Shown piece by piece: positions 55,441-63,844 of a stretch of DNA of 64,000 nucleotides. Under the pieces are notes generated by a model that made no database searches, was not told where the DNA came from, and saw nothing but the letters and a program-made list of their open reading frames with translations. Each line of letters opens with the position of its first letter. Within the stretch, counting starts at the first letter, position 1. The stretch covers positions 62,001 to 126,000 of the forward strand of contig NZ_FTOC01000007.1 in NCBI RefSeq assembly GCF_900156645.1. The letters run 5' to 3'. The position numbers and the translations under genes were made by a program. The stretch is from Salimicrobium flavidum. GTDB lineage: Bacteria > Bacillota > Bacilli > Bacillales > Halobacillaceae.

Positions 55441-57129
55441 TTAAACAGTGACCTCCTCCTGTTCACGGAGGCGATCCACTACACCAGGCTCTAACTGTTC
55501 CAGAACATCAGAAGCACGATCGAAAGCCCGAGAGTACTCATAAGCACGGAATTCCTTTTCCGCTTCTGTAAGTTCAGCAGCTACAAGAGGGTAAGAGGTA
55601 CGGTATTTATTACCATACTGGATCATACGTTCAGTCAACCTCGCCAATTCCAGTACGGTTTTGGCATTCTCAACTGAGTGTTGCACCGAAGATTCCGCTT
55701 CTTCCAAACGCTTATTCACTCTGGACATATCAAGAGGCTGTTCTTTCACTGCTTCATAAGCTTTATCAATAGCTAGTTGAGCTTCCTCCATCGTCTCGAA
55801 TAACTCATTCGGAATCCCCGGAAGGTTACTTCTTCTCAATTTTCGGTTGGTCTTCAGAATCGTCTTCTCCATTGTGTCAATCTTTTCCGTAGCTTTCCAT
55901 TCATCTTTTCGCAATTCTTCCAAACGGGATTCCACATGAGCTTTTTCCTTCTTCAACAGCTCCAGGTCCTCTTCACACTTGGTCAATTGATCAGCAACTC
56001 TGGAAAAAGGTGTATAATCGTCATCCAACTGAGCCCTTAGTTCTTCATCGGCTTGAATCAGATTATTTAAAGTCCCCTTGACCTGACGGAATGCCTCGAG
56101 GTCTTCTTCACTGAATTGATACGTCTCTTTTACGAGTTTGACCTCTTCCTCTAATTCACGTATCTGAATTTTCAGCTGATCAAGTTCTTCGGAGAATGGC
56201 GTGTGCCTTCTGGTCACATCCTGATGAGCGACCGCTTCTGCTTCCAGTTGTTGGTACATTTCAGCAATACGGGATTCCATGTCGTAAATAGCTTCATAAT
56301 CAACGCTTTCTCCCTCTTCCATTTTTTCCACAAAAGAAGGTAGCGTTTCCTGAAACTTATGTACTTCTTCTTCAAATCCTAAATGCTCTACTCTATACCC
56401 TTCAAGTTTCATTTCCTGGATACCCTGTTCAAGTTCTGCACATTGTTGAGGCAATTCTTTCTTACATTTGCGCAGCAAATCAGGAAAATGAGCTGTTTCT
56501 TCCTCCAGTTGCTCTACATCTTCCCGGACTGAGGAGATCAATTCTTCAGCCTCCAGATAATTCCCTTCTTCAGTCAACTTTTCGAATTGAACCACTTTCT
56601 CCTCTGTATTATCGAGACGTTCTTCAAAATGATGAACCCCTTCTCCATAACTGTAGCGGTCTTTGACAAGTCGCTGCTTCAAACGCTCCACTTCAGGTTT
56701 CAGCGCCTCTGCTTCAATACGACTACTCTTCTCAGAATCCAGAAGATTATTGAGTTCTTCCAGCATATCTTTGATTTCTTTTTCCACATGCTCAAGTTTA
56801 CTTCTTGTATTAGACTTCAACTTCTTTAGTTTTTGGAACTGGAATTTGTCGACAGCTTCCTCCATGTCGAATAGATCATCTTCCATGTCAGGCAGGGTGC
56901 GAGTCAATATGTGTTCCCACCGATCCCTCCATTTTTCAAAACGCTCCTGTGTTTCCCCGTACAAATTCAGCTGCTTTACTTTCGACAGCTCCTCAGCAAT
57001 ATTCCGATTCATAATGTCCAGTTTCCAAGCTTCAAACTGATCGATCTCATCATATACGCGCTTTCTCCAAATAAAACCCGCGATGATAAGAGCAATCAAC
57101 AATATAATTACACCTACCACATACATCAT
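55441..57129 (-). CDS. ezrA: Septation ring formation regulator EzrA
   Basis: EzrA is a membrane-anchored inhibitor of extra FtsZ rings and a linker to cell-wall synthesis. The 562 residues equal B. subtilis EzrA. One N-terminal membrane helix (about 3-20, extracellular N-terminus) is followed by spectrin-like coiled-coil repeats to residue 550. The family QNR-like patch is at the C-terminus around MIQYGNKYRTSYPLV. The ATG at 57129 has GGAGGG 7 bases upstream; TTG one codon earlier is not needed. Confidence 0.96.
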   Translation of the reverse strand: MMYVVGVIILLIALIIAGFIWRKRVYDEIDQFEAWKLDIMNRNIAEELSKVKQLNLYGETQERFEKWRDRWEHILTRTLPDMEDDLFDMEEAVDKFQFQKLKKLKSNTRSKLEHVEKEIKDMLEELNNLLDSEKSSRIEAEALKPEVERLKQRLVKDRYSYGEGVHHFEERLDNTEEKVVQFEKLTEEGNYLEAEELISSVREDVEQLEEETAHFPDLLRKCKKELPQQCAELEQGIQEMKLEGYRVEHLGFEEEVHKFQETLPSFVEKMEEGESVDYEAIYDMESRIAEMYQQLEAEAVAHQDVTRRHTPFSEELDQLKIQIRELEEEVKLVKETYQFSEEDLEAFRQVKGTLNNLIQADEELRAQLDDDYTPFSRVADQLTKCEEDLELLKKEKAHVESRLEELRKDEWKATEKIDTMEKTILKTNRKLRRSNLPGIPNELFETMEEAQLAIDKAYEAVKEQPLDMSRVNKRLEEAESSVQHSVENAKTVLELARLTERMIQYGNKYRTSYPLVAAELTEAEKEFRAYEYSRAFDRASDVLEQLEPGVVDRLREQEEVTV

Positions 57130-57294
57130 CAAAAATCCCTCCTAACCACATACAGGAACCTACGTTCGGAACCAGTATCATACAGTTTCACTACATTTTA
57201 TGATACCATTAATTAGATACTTATGGCTAAAATAATTGAAAATTCCCGCTTACTAATTTTTGAGTCCACGTACTTATGAAAGGAAGTGATCTTA

Positions 57295-58104
57295 TTGAGA
57301 AACGGTCATATCCACTCCCCCTTTTGCCCGCATGGAAGTGATGATTCCCTGGAAGCCTATGTGGAAAGCGCATTACAATCAGGTTATACAAAGTTGACCT
57401 TCACCGAACATGCCCCTTTACCGGAAGGCTTCAGCGATCCTGCGCCTGATAAAGATAGCGCAATGACAATGAGGGACCTGGAGAGATACCTGAAGGCAGT
57501 AGAAATCGTAAAAGAAAAGTATAAACGTGACATCGTTATTCTGACCGGGTTGGAGATAGACTTCATCAAGGGTTATGAAGAACAGACCCGTAATTTTCTC
57601 AACAATTATGGGCCTCATCTCGAAGACAGCATCCTGTCCGTTCATTTTTTACAAGGGGAGACAGCATGGCACTGTATCGACTTCAGTCCTGCGGCGTTTG
57701 AAGAAGCGACCAAGGATGTCGGAGGGACCCGGAATCTATATGAAAAGTATTTCCGGCAGATTGCTTTATCCGCACGAGCGGACCTCGGAGAATATAAGCC
57801 CGGACGGATCGGCCACATGTCCCTGATCCGGAAATTTCATCAACTATACCCTTCTCCCGAGAACTGGGAATCCATGGCTTCCGACACCCTTCCTGTCATT
57901 AAGAGTTCCGGGATGTTTCTTGACTATAACGGGGCAGGCTGCACTAAAGAGTTCTGCAAGGAAACCTATCCCCCTATTTCAATCGCCCGGGAAGCATATG
58001 AAACAGGGATCCCGCTCGTCTATGGTTCCGACGCCCACACCGTTTCCGGTCTGAATGCCGGTAGTGAACTCATTGATGGGAATCTGCTCCATAGCAACGA
58101 TTGA
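57295..58104 (+). CDS. hisJ: Histidinol-phosphatase, PHP type
   Basis: It dephosphorylates histidinol phosphate in histidine synthesis. The 269 residues (from TTG) contain the PHP metal motifs: DGHIHSPFCPH-like NGHIHSPFCPHGS at the start, FTEHAPLP, ILTGLEIDF, SVHFL, RIGHMSL and VYGSDAHTV at the end. TTG at 57295 is preferred because AAAGGA is 10 bases upstream; GTG at 57286 would be too close. It is convergent with refZ (35-base overlap). Standing apart from a his operon is usual for Bacilli. Confidence 0.93.
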   Translation: MRNGHIHSPFCPHGSDDSLEAYVESALQSGYTKLTFTEHAPLPEGFSDPAPDKDSAMTMRDLERYLKAVEIVKEKYKRDIVILTGLEIDFIKGYEEQTRNFLNNYGPHLEDSILSVHFLQGETAWHCIDFSPAAFEEATKDVGGTRNLYEKYFRQIALSARADLGEYKPGRIGHMSLIRKFHQLYPSPENWESMASDTLPVIKSSGMFLDYNGAGCTKEFCKETYPPISIAREAYETGIPLVYGSDAHTVSGLNAGSELIDGNLLHSND

Positions 58105-58651
58105 TATGAGCGGTATATGTTTCGACAAAATAACGCTTCGCATCCTTCGTTCTTCTCTCATCCCTTTGATTCCAAGGGGTAGTGAACGGTGCCTGAAGCA
58201 TCCCTTTGAGCTGAATAAGCTTCATTTCCTGTTCATAACTCAGATCGGACACATCTTCCACTTGAAAAAGGATACTTGCCCATAAATAATCTTCTTTAGC
58301 GATATACGTAACGAGGACTTCTCTCAAAAAGGTGGAATCGATCATCATTTCCCTATGTACGAAACAGGCGAGTTGATAATTATCCATTTTATAGTATAGG
58401 ATCTTCTTAATTGTTGTATGAAAGGATTCCCCATGGCAATCCTGGAGCAGATTCAGTTTCGTTTCGAGGTGATCGATCACAATCGCTTCGAACAGACCCT
58501 GTTTGCCCTCGAAATAATAACTGATCAGAGAAATGTTGATCTCCGCTTCTTTTGCAATATCCCGCACGGAAGTCGCATGATACCCTTTTTGGAAAAACAG
58601 GTTCACAGCAGCCTGGATCACTTTGTCTTTTGTAGGGGATGGCTTTTTCAT
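58070..58651 (-). CDS. refZ: TetR-family regulator RefZ
   Basis: RefZ binds sites near the origin and promotes the move of FtsZ rings at sporulation; its position between hisJ and msrC fits B. subtilis yttP/refZ. The 193 residues have a TetR DNA-binding domain (about 1-50, HATSVRDIAKEAEINISLISYYFEGK) and a helical ligand/dimer domain. The ATG at 58651 has AGGAG 10 bases upstream; the longer open frame is rejected. Function by position and family. Confidence 0.85.
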   Translation of the reverse strand: MKKPSPTKDKVIQAAVNLFFQKGYHATSVRDIAKEAEINISLISYYFEGKQGLFEAIVIDHLETKLNLLQDCHGESFHTTIKKILYYKMDNYQLACFVHREMMIDSTFLREVLVTYIAKEDYLWASILFQVEDVSDLSYEQEMKLIQLKGMLQAPFTTPWNQRDERRTKDAKRYFVETYTAHINRCYGADSHQ

Positions 58652-58680
58652 TAGTTGCGGTCTCCTCTCTCTCCTGTTAT

Positions 58681-58694
58681 TATTTCGTGAAATA
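58681..58694. promoter_or_regulatory. Perfect 14-bp palindrome between refZ and msrC
   Basis: TATTTCGTGAAATA is a perfect palindrome with 6-base arms. It lies in the divergent refZ-msrC region, where a TetR-family protein could bind. No further support. Confidence 0.35.
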
Positions 58695-58748
58695 GCTATT
58701 AATTCCTGCTTACTCACTATTATCCGAATGAAAGGAGTCAAAATCTCT

Positions 58749-59228
58749 ATGTTTCAATCTATCACTTATAGCGGTACAAAGGAACAGAACTACGATCTTG
58801 TTTTAAAACAACTGAAAGCTCTTATCGAGGATGAACCGAATACGATTGCCAACCTGTCCAACGCTTCCTCTCTATTGAATGAATTTCTTGACGACGTAAA
58901 TTGGGTCGGTTTCTACATTATGAATGACGGAGAACTTGTCCTCGGACCATTCCAGGGATTACCTGCCTGCGTTCGCATCAAGCCTGGCAAAGGCGTATGC
59001 GGAACTGCAGTTTCTGAGCAGGCGACACAGCGGGTTGCAGATGTGAATGCGTTCCCGGGTCATATCGCATGTGACGCCGCCAGCCAGTCGGAAATTGTCG
59101 TTCCTCTCATGAAAAACGGAGAAGTTTACGGGGTGCTTGATATCGATAGTCCTAATAAGGAAAGATTTGATGAAACGGACGAAAAGTATCTGAAAGAATT
59201 CGCCCACATTTTAGAACAGTATATTTGA
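58749..59228 (+). CDS. msrC: GAF-domain free methionine-(R)-sulfoxide reductase
   Basis: It reduces free methionine-R-sulfoxide. The 159 residues form a single GAF domain with the three redox Cys positions: LPACVRIKPGKGVCGTAV near 78-95 and HIACDAASQSEIVVPL near 112. The ATG at 58749 follows AAAGGAG by 11-12 bases, a long spacing; no better start exists. The B. subtilis neighbour name is ytsP. It is divergent from refZ and upstream of rpsD. Confidence 0.92.
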   Translation: MFQSITYSGTKEQNYDLVLKQLKALIEDEPNTIANLSNASSLLNEFLDDVNWVGFYIMNDGELVLGPFQGLPACVRIKPGKGVCGTAVSEQATQRVADVNAFPGHIACDAASQSEIVVPLMKNGEVYGVLDIDSPNKERFDETDEKYLKEFAHILEQYI

Positions 59229-59240
59229 GAATTTCTTTTG

Positions 59241-59274
59241 AAAGCTCCTCCACGTCCAGGGAGGAGCTTTTCAA
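59241..59274 (+). terminator. Terminator of msrC
   Basis: AAAGCTCCTCC (59242-59252) pairs with GGAGGAGCTTT (59261-59271), followed by T residues. Confidence 0.9.
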
Positions 59275-59376
59275 TTGCCTTTGATAGATGGAAACAGCTT
59301 CCCTCTTCAATTCTTCACGTCCTGTAATTTATTCTTTCATGTCCCACCACTACTTGAAATTCTTCTGCTCACGCTG

Positions 59377-59405
59377 TTGACTCACACTCACATTCACGAT
59401 ACAAT
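59377..59405 (+). promoter_or_regulatory. SigA promoter of rpsD
   Basis: TTGACT (59377-59382) and TACAAT (59400-59405) lie 17 bases apart, ahead of the long rpsD leader. Confidence 0.85.
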
Positions 59406-59411
59406 ATCCTT

Positions 59412-59585
59412 TGTGTAAAATAAACAGCAGCCTACGTGAACCGTCATTGTCTGTATTTTGTTCCTCTGGAGATCAGAGGTGTATCGAGTAACTCTTTGCT
59501 GCTGGGGCGATGGTACATGAAAACATAATGCGCAATGGATGAGGGACACACACTGTTTTTATTTTATGCAAATAAAATATAAAAA
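59412..59585 (+). promoter_or_regulatory. S4-type autoregulatory leader of rpsD
   Basis: About 180 transcribed bases precede rpsD. They are gene-free and can fold: CAGCAGC against GCTGCTG and CCTCTGGAG against a GATCAGAGG-type partner. In Bacilli ribosomal protein S4 binds such a leader to repress its own mRNA. Identification rests on position, length and foldability rather than an alignment. Confidence 0.7.
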
Positions 59586-59598
59586 GGAGGAAATCCCT

Positions 59599-60201
59599 AT
59601 GGCACGCTATACAGGTCCAACTTGGAAAAAAGCACGTCGCTATGGAATTTCTTTAAGTGGAACAGGTAAGGAGCTCGAAAAACGCCCTTACGCTCCAGGA
59701 GAGCACGGTCCAAACCAACGCAGAAAGCAATCCGAATACGGTACTCAGCTTCAGGAGAAGCAGAAGCTCCGTTTCTTGTACGGTCTGACTGAACGTCAAT
59801 TCCGTCGCCTATTCGACCAGGCTGCAAAAATGAGAGGTATCCACGGTGTTAACTTCATGACGCTTCTTGAATCCCGTCTTGATAACATCGTTTACCGTCT
59901 CGGCCTTGCACGTACTCGTGCGCAGGCTCGTCAGCTAGTCACTCACGGTCACGTTACTGTGGATGGCGGTCGCGTAGACATCCCATCCTACCGCGTAGTA
60001 CCTGGTCAAAATATCAGCCTTCGCGAAAAATCCCAGAACCTGACTGTCGTAGAAGATGCACTCGAAGCGAATAACTTCGTACCTGAGTATCTTACTTTCG
60101 ACGAAGAAAAACGTGAAGGTACTTATGCTCGTTTCCCTGAGCGTAATGAACTTCCGTCTGAAATCAACGAAGCACTTATCGTTGAATTCTACTCCCGTTA
60201 A
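59599..60201 (+). CDS. rpsD: Small ribosomal subunit protein uS4
   Basis: S4 is a primary 16S rRNA-binding assembly protein. The 200 residues are the Bacillus length: [20 protein letters not shown] at the start, the S4 RNA-binding domain (about 90-150, [28 protein letters not shown] in two segments) and LIVEFYSR at the end. The ATG at 59599 has AAGGAGG 9 bases upstream; the longer frame runs into the leader. It is monocistronic and marks the edge of the core region. Confidence 0.98.
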   Translation: MARYTGPTWKKARRYGISLSGTGKELEKRPYAPGEHGPNQRRKQSEYGTQLQEKQKLRFLYGLTERQFRRLFDQAAKMRGIHGVNFMTLLESRLDNIVYRLGLARTRAQARQLVTHGHVTVDGGRVDIPSYRVVPGQNISLREKSQNLTVVEDALEANNFVPEYLTFDEEKREGTYARFPERNELPSEINEALIVEFYSR

Positions 60202-60225
60202 TAGATTCGGGATGAATACACACAC

Positions 60226-60268
60226 AAAGCCTTGAAAATGCTGTTATATCAGTGTTTTCAGGCTTTTT
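60226..60268 (+). terminator. Terminator of rpsD
   Basis: AAGCCTTGAAAATGCTG pairs, with two small irregularities, with CAGTGTTTTCAGGCTT, followed by TTTCTTTT. Confidence 0.82.
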
Positions 60269-60368
60269 CTTTTATCTTCTGTCATGCAGGGAAATGCACG
60301 AAAATGAACCTCAAACGGGCACGAAACGGGCAAGATTTGCGCGGGGTGGGCACATGGATAGAACACAT

Positions 60369-60394
60369 AAAAACTCCACCTTAGAAGATGGAGT
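60369..60394 (-). terminator. Terminator of the 190-residue accessory gene
   Basis: CTCCATCTT and AAGGTGGAG pair (one G-U) on the minus strand, followed by five T residues. Confidence 0.75.
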
Positions 60395-60408
60395 GTGGTG
60401 AAATTTGT

Positions 60409-60981
60409 TTAACCATTTAATCCGATATGCCTGGCATAGGCCGTTTCGTCATTAATCATTTTAAAATATTCCGTAATTCTTTGTTCTTTTGCAATTTCCA
60501 ACTGAACTTCTTCCTTCCCTGAGTTTGGATTTTTTGAAGATATCATTCCTTCGATTAAGTCTGTTAGTGGCTGCCCCAAGGCTTTTTGAAAATTGAAACC
60601 AAGCAACTGCAAAATGTTTACCGTCTCTTTTGATAAGAGCGGTTTTATTTGCTCCAAAGTATCCTCCATTTCCCTAGCTTTCTCCCCTCCTTCATTCTTC
60701 GCAAAACTTTCAAGGAGAGGAATGACATTCTCGGTTATGTATTCAATATCTTCATCTTTTAATTTTTGAGCCACTATTTTTTCATCATATTCTTGAGCAA
60801 GTTGTAGAATTTGATTTTTCTCCCCAATTAATTCTATAATTATCGTTTCCAGTTCATTTATAGTCTGCTCATCATCATCTTTCGCTTTCGACTTTCTTAT
60901 TTTATCGTAAATAGGTTGAGACGTGTGTTTGCTTACCATACCAGCTAATGTCGTACTTAATTTAAGTAGTTCTGCATCCAT
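60409..60981 (-). CDS. Accessory hypothetical protein, helical
   Basis: I do not recognise this family. The 190 residues are predicted almost all-helical, with a charged coiled-coil-like stretch (about 25-70), a second helix bundle and an acidic middle. There is no membrane segment or known motif. AGGAGG precedes the ATG. It lies 18 bases after a small HTH gene on the same strand, in an AT-rich patch unlike the core genes, which suggests horizontal origin. Phage or plasmid genes of this type are common, but no function can be given. Confidence 0.75.
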   Translation of the reverse strand: MDAELLKLSTTLAGMVSKHTSQPIYDKIRKSKAKDDDEQTINELETIIIELIGEKNQILQLAQEYDEKIVAQKLKDEDIEYITENVIPLLESFAKNEGGEKAREMEDTLEQIKPLLSKETVNILQLLGFNFQKALGQPLTDLIEGMISSKNPNSGKEEVQLEIAKEQRITEYFKMINDETAYARHIGLNG

Positions 60982-60999
60982 TATTGAATCCTCCTAAAT

Positions 61000-61176
61000 T
61001 TACTTTTGTTCTTCCATCCATTCCAGAAGAAATGCTTTCATTTCTTGTGCCGGAAAATACCATTTGGATCCGATCTTTACTTTCGGGCAACGTTCATCGA
61101 AAAAGAAGTGTTCTTGCATTGTGTTCCAACTCATGCACGTTCTTCTCATTAATTCTTTGCTATCCCAAAAGACCAT
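61000..61176 (-). CDS. Small excisionase-like HTH protein, possibly 5'-truncated
   Basis: The 58 residues read MVFWDSKELMRRTCMSWNTM, then QEHFFFDERCPKVKIGSKWY and FPAQEMKAFLLEWMEEQK. This is the layout of phage excisionase/MerR-like mini winged helices: a helix, a tryptophan-bearing turn, then the wing KVKIGSKWYFPAQE. The available ATG has AAGGAA only one base away, and related proteins as I recall them are longer, so the N-terminus may be lost or use another start. It is upstream of the 190-residue gene. The role is probably DNA binding; function unknown. Confidence 0.6.
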   Translation of the reverse strand: MVFWDSKELMRRTCMSWNTMQEHFFFDERCPKVKIGSKWYFPAQEMKAFLLEWMEEQK

Positions 61177-61242
61177 TTCCTTATCAGTAGCTTCTATAAG
61201 TAAAATACATATTCATTGCATTAGAATCGGACCCTCTGTATT

Positions 61243-61269
61243 AAAAAGACTGCTTAGGGCAGTCTTTTA
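61243..61269 (-). terminator. Terminator of the IS-interrupted gene
   Basis: AAAAGACTGC (61244-61253) pairs with GCAGTCTTTT (61259-61268), with T residues on the minus strand. It covers the stop codon of the disrupted gene. Confidence 0.82.
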
Positions 61270-61789
61270 CTTTTTCTTTTCAATCGAGATCATTAATTTG
61301 TTAAATAAGTTTTCCGTATCTACGATATTACTACCACCATCTAGTTCAGGAACATAATACTTCAAATGATTTTCTACAAGCTGACCAGGTAAAATTATTC
61401 GAACCTCTCTTTGACTTTTAAAATTTTTATCTTTCCAAAAGAAAAAATCAATCTCTTGGTTATCAAAACTGCGTTTCCTCTTTTCATCTACTACGTCGTA
61501 GTCTATGTATTGTACTTCTTTGATGAAGGCTGCGTTCCCAGCTCCCTCGGCTTTCTTCACGACCTTCTGAACAAAATCTTCAGGTAAAATAACTGCTTTA
61601 TCACCAAAATCTTTAAACATTTGTTTTTCTTCTTCTGATAAGTTCCATTCATATATATATTTTCCGTTCTCTTCTTTGACAAAATTAAAATAGTCACTTT
61701 TAAATAAGGCTCTGTTAAACGCCAATGTTGATATATTGATCCCCAGGAACAGGTGTTCTATAATGGGGATAATATAACAGAAATGGGTG

Positions 61790-62839
61790 ATGAGCGTGAG
61801 AGCAACTGACATTCTTAAAGCTATTCAGACCTTGAATCCAGCAGAGAAACACAGGTTACGTGAATATTTAATCGATGCTCTCACTGCTTCCTCCTCGACC
61901 GGAACAGTACTTGAAGAAATCTCGGAACGTAAGAACAAGAGCGGCTATCAATGTCCCGATTGTGAAGCGGAACATGTGGTGCGATTCGGAACGTATACTA
62001 CTATCGTGGATGGAGACGAAGTGAAGAAACAGCGCTATCGTTGCAAAGCCTGTCGTAAAACATTTACGGACTTCACAAATACCGTCCTGTATCGAACTCG
62101 ACGCCTTCATCAATGGATAAAGTTCATCGAGTGCATGGTTGAAGGGTATTCTCTGCGTAAATCTGCAGAATTGATTGGCAATATCAGTTACGTCGCCTTG
62201 TTTTATTGGAGACACAAGTTGTTAACTTCCATGAAACAAATAGAACCTTCTACTTTCCAAGGTATCGTCGAAATGGACGAGACCTATTTCCTGTACTCGG
62301 AAAAGGGGAAGCGTAAAATCACAGGTAGAAAACCGAGAACAGGCGGTAGGAAAGCTAAGAAGCGTGGTATCAGTAACGAGCAGGTATGCGTGCTGGTGGC
62401 AAGAGACCGTGACAAAGCAACCTTTTCGCGAGCGTTAGGGACAGGCAGACTGACAAAAGAACAATTAGACGAAGCTATCGGACCTAAACTTTCCAGCGAG
62501 AATATTTTGTGCACCGATGCTTGGCGTGCCTTCAAAAGCTATGCGTTTGAAAATGGCATGGATATCTATCAGTTCAAATCTGATGGGAAGATTCGTACAA
62601 AGGGTCTCTATCATATTCAGAACGTCAACAACTACCACAGCAGGCTCAAGGGTTGGATACAGCGATTTAATGGTGTAGCGACCAAGTACCTAGATAATTA
62701 TCTTGCATGGTTCCAGGCATTAGAAAGTTTTCAGCATCAAAGAAATGAAGTGACAAAAAACGAGATGCTGATAAAAGGAAACTTGATATCTAATGTAGAA
62801 ACGTATGAGAGGTTGAGATTATCCAAGTTCACAATATAA
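61790..62839 (+). CDS. IS1595-family transposase
   Basis: This DDE-type (ISXO2-like) transposase has 349 residues from ATG 61790; GTG 61787 is also possible. The N-terminal zinc ribbon is visible as YQCPDCEAEH (about 52) and YRCKACRKTF (about 82). The catalytic acids lie in VEMDETYF (about 163) and LCTDAWRAF (about 243). The third position falls in VNNYHSRLKGWIQRFNG, the Asn/His variant of the family. It is complete and intact, so the element may still be active and could act on short elements with the same ends. Confidence 0.93.
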   Translation: MSVRATDILKAIQTLNPAEKHRLREYLIDALTASSSTGTVLEEISERKNKSGYQCPDCEAEHVVRFGTYTTIVDGDEVKKQRYRCKACRKTFTDFTNTVLYRTRRLHQWIKFIECMVEGYSLRKSAELIGNISYVALFYWRHKLLTSMKQIEPSTFQGIVEMDETYFLYSEKGKRKITGRKPRTGGRKAKKRGISNEQVCVLVARDRDKATFSRALGTGRLTKEQLDEAIGPKLSSENILCTDAWRAFKSYAFENGMDIYQFKSDGKIRTKGLYHIQNVNNYHSRLKGWIQRFNGVATKYLDNYLAWFQALESFQHQRNEVTKNEMLIKGNLISNVETYERLRLSKFTI

Positions 62840-62906
62840 ACAGAGCAGTTTCCAACCAGTGAGCAAGCATATTGAATAATAGTGAAGTAAGATAAGGAGG
62901 GGCGAA

Positions 62907-63218
62907 ATGAATTGGGAGACTTTGCCTAGTTGGTTTTGGGCAATCTATTACTTGTTTTTATTGATAACATTAGGAGCAACAATATTCAGCATTAGAAAAA
63001 GGGAATTGATAGGTTTGTCCGTTGTAGCTATTATGATTACTATAATAGCCCCAACAGTCAGCCTATTAAATAGCATTGGTAGGGCAAGAGGAATGAATGA
63101 ATTTGAACATTTAGTTAGCCAATTGCAACAAGGTGCTATATGGTCAATTCTAGTAGTGATTGGCTATTTGTTTTTGTTGGTATGGTGGGCTTTTTTTCTA
63201 TTCAAAAAAGCTGACTAA
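62907..63218 (+). CDS. Passenger membrane protein of the IS
   Basis: The 103 residues have three predicted membrane helices (about 9-28, 36-55 and 77-98). There is no recognised motif. AAGGAGG precedes the ATG. It lies inside the IS between the transposase and a strong hairpin. IS1595 elements often carry such passenger genes; the role here is unknown. Confidence 0.75.
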   Translation: MNWETLPSWFWAIYYLFLLITLGATIFSIRKRELIGLSVVAIMITIIAPTVSLLNSIGRARGMNEFEHLVSQLQQGAIWSILVVIGYLFLLVWWAFFLFKKAD

Positions 63219-63257
63219 TGAATCAACGGGTTTTGATTTTCATAAGACAATATGCAA

Positions 63258-63290
63258 GAAAGGTCTTCCAATTATTTGGAAGACCTTTCT
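63258..63290. terminator. Terminator at the right end of the IS
   Basis: GAAAGGTCTTCCA (63258-63270) pairs perfectly with TGGAAGACCTTTC (63277-63289). It sits just inside the right end and can stop transcription in both directions. Confidence 0.88.
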
Positions 63291-63779
63291 TTTCTATAAA
63301 TATCAACACCAACATTTAACAGAGCCTTAAATAAAGTGAAACAAAAGACAGGAACTTTTGGTGCATTGGTGTACCGTTCGATTATTTCACCTTCATTTGC
63401 TGTGGCTATTACTTTCTCAGTTTTTGGATCAATAACTTTCACATGCTGTGATCTAATAACGTGAGCTGCTTCTCTTTTATCCCCTCTCCCCTTTTCTCCT
63501 GTGTTCTTCTCAAGATCTATAAAGTATTTTAGATTTTTCATAAATAAATTTCCATTCAATAAATCATCAGCATGTTCTCCCTCATCATTCAATATAAAGG
63601 TTGGTAGGTGCAGGATATCTGTAGTAAACTGTTTGTACAAGCAGATCTTCCTCACTATCAATGTTTTGGTTTCGTCACTTTAAACATTAGAGGAAGATTC
63701 TGCTTTTTTCAATGTCAAGCACACTTGATTAGGGAGAGCCAAATAATTTCCGAAATGAAAGGAAGTAAATAAAAACACC

Positions 63780-63808
63780 TTACTGATTCCAGTTTCGCAA
63801 GGTATAAT
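63780..63808 (+). promoter_or_regulatory. Probable promoter of the DUF4317 gene
   Basis: TATAAT (63803-63808) is 17 bases after a weak TTACTG (63780-63785), about 37 bases before the gene. Confidence 0.55.
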
Positions 63809-63844
63809 GATGGATGTGTGTAATACTATCAGGAGGCTTATTAT

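Larger units (their letters stand above)
61708..63326 (+). mobile_element. IS1595-family insertion sequence with passenger gene
   Basis: The element is 1619 bases. Left end GGCTCTGTTAAACGCC and right end (inverted) GGCTCTGTTAAATGTT agree for the first 12 bases; TGTTGATAT is shared further in. It is flanked by identical 8-base repeats TTAAATAA (61700-61707 and 63327-63334). It carries one transposase gene and one passenger gene. 8-base duplications and passenger genes are known for the IS1595 family. Confidence 0.93.
61267..63661 (-). pseudogene. Accessory gene split by an IS1595 element
   Basis: Two minus-strand parts flank the IS: bases 63661-63327 (5' part) and 61707-61267 (3' part). Joining them across one copy of the duplicated TTAAATAA gives an uninterrupted 255-residue frame through the junction FCFTLFKSDYFNF. 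The start is TTG 63661 or, with a better ribosome site, TTG 63640. The protein has no membrane segment. It begins with a LLNGNLFMKNLKYF pattern and ends with FWKDKNFKSQREVRI, a layout I associate with a widespread uncharacterised accessory family, but I cannot name it. The gene is inactive as it stands. Confidence 0.85.

Noticed and set aside
57133-57210. Sigma-W promoter upstream of ezrA
   Set aside because: TGAAAC and CGTA both occur on the minus strand, but 20 bases apart, outside the usable 16-17 spacing.
61001-61357. Plus-strand frames over the accessory HTH gene
   Set aside because: The minus-strand frame has an excisionase-like pattern and a matching downstream gene; the plus-strand frames show no recognisable features.
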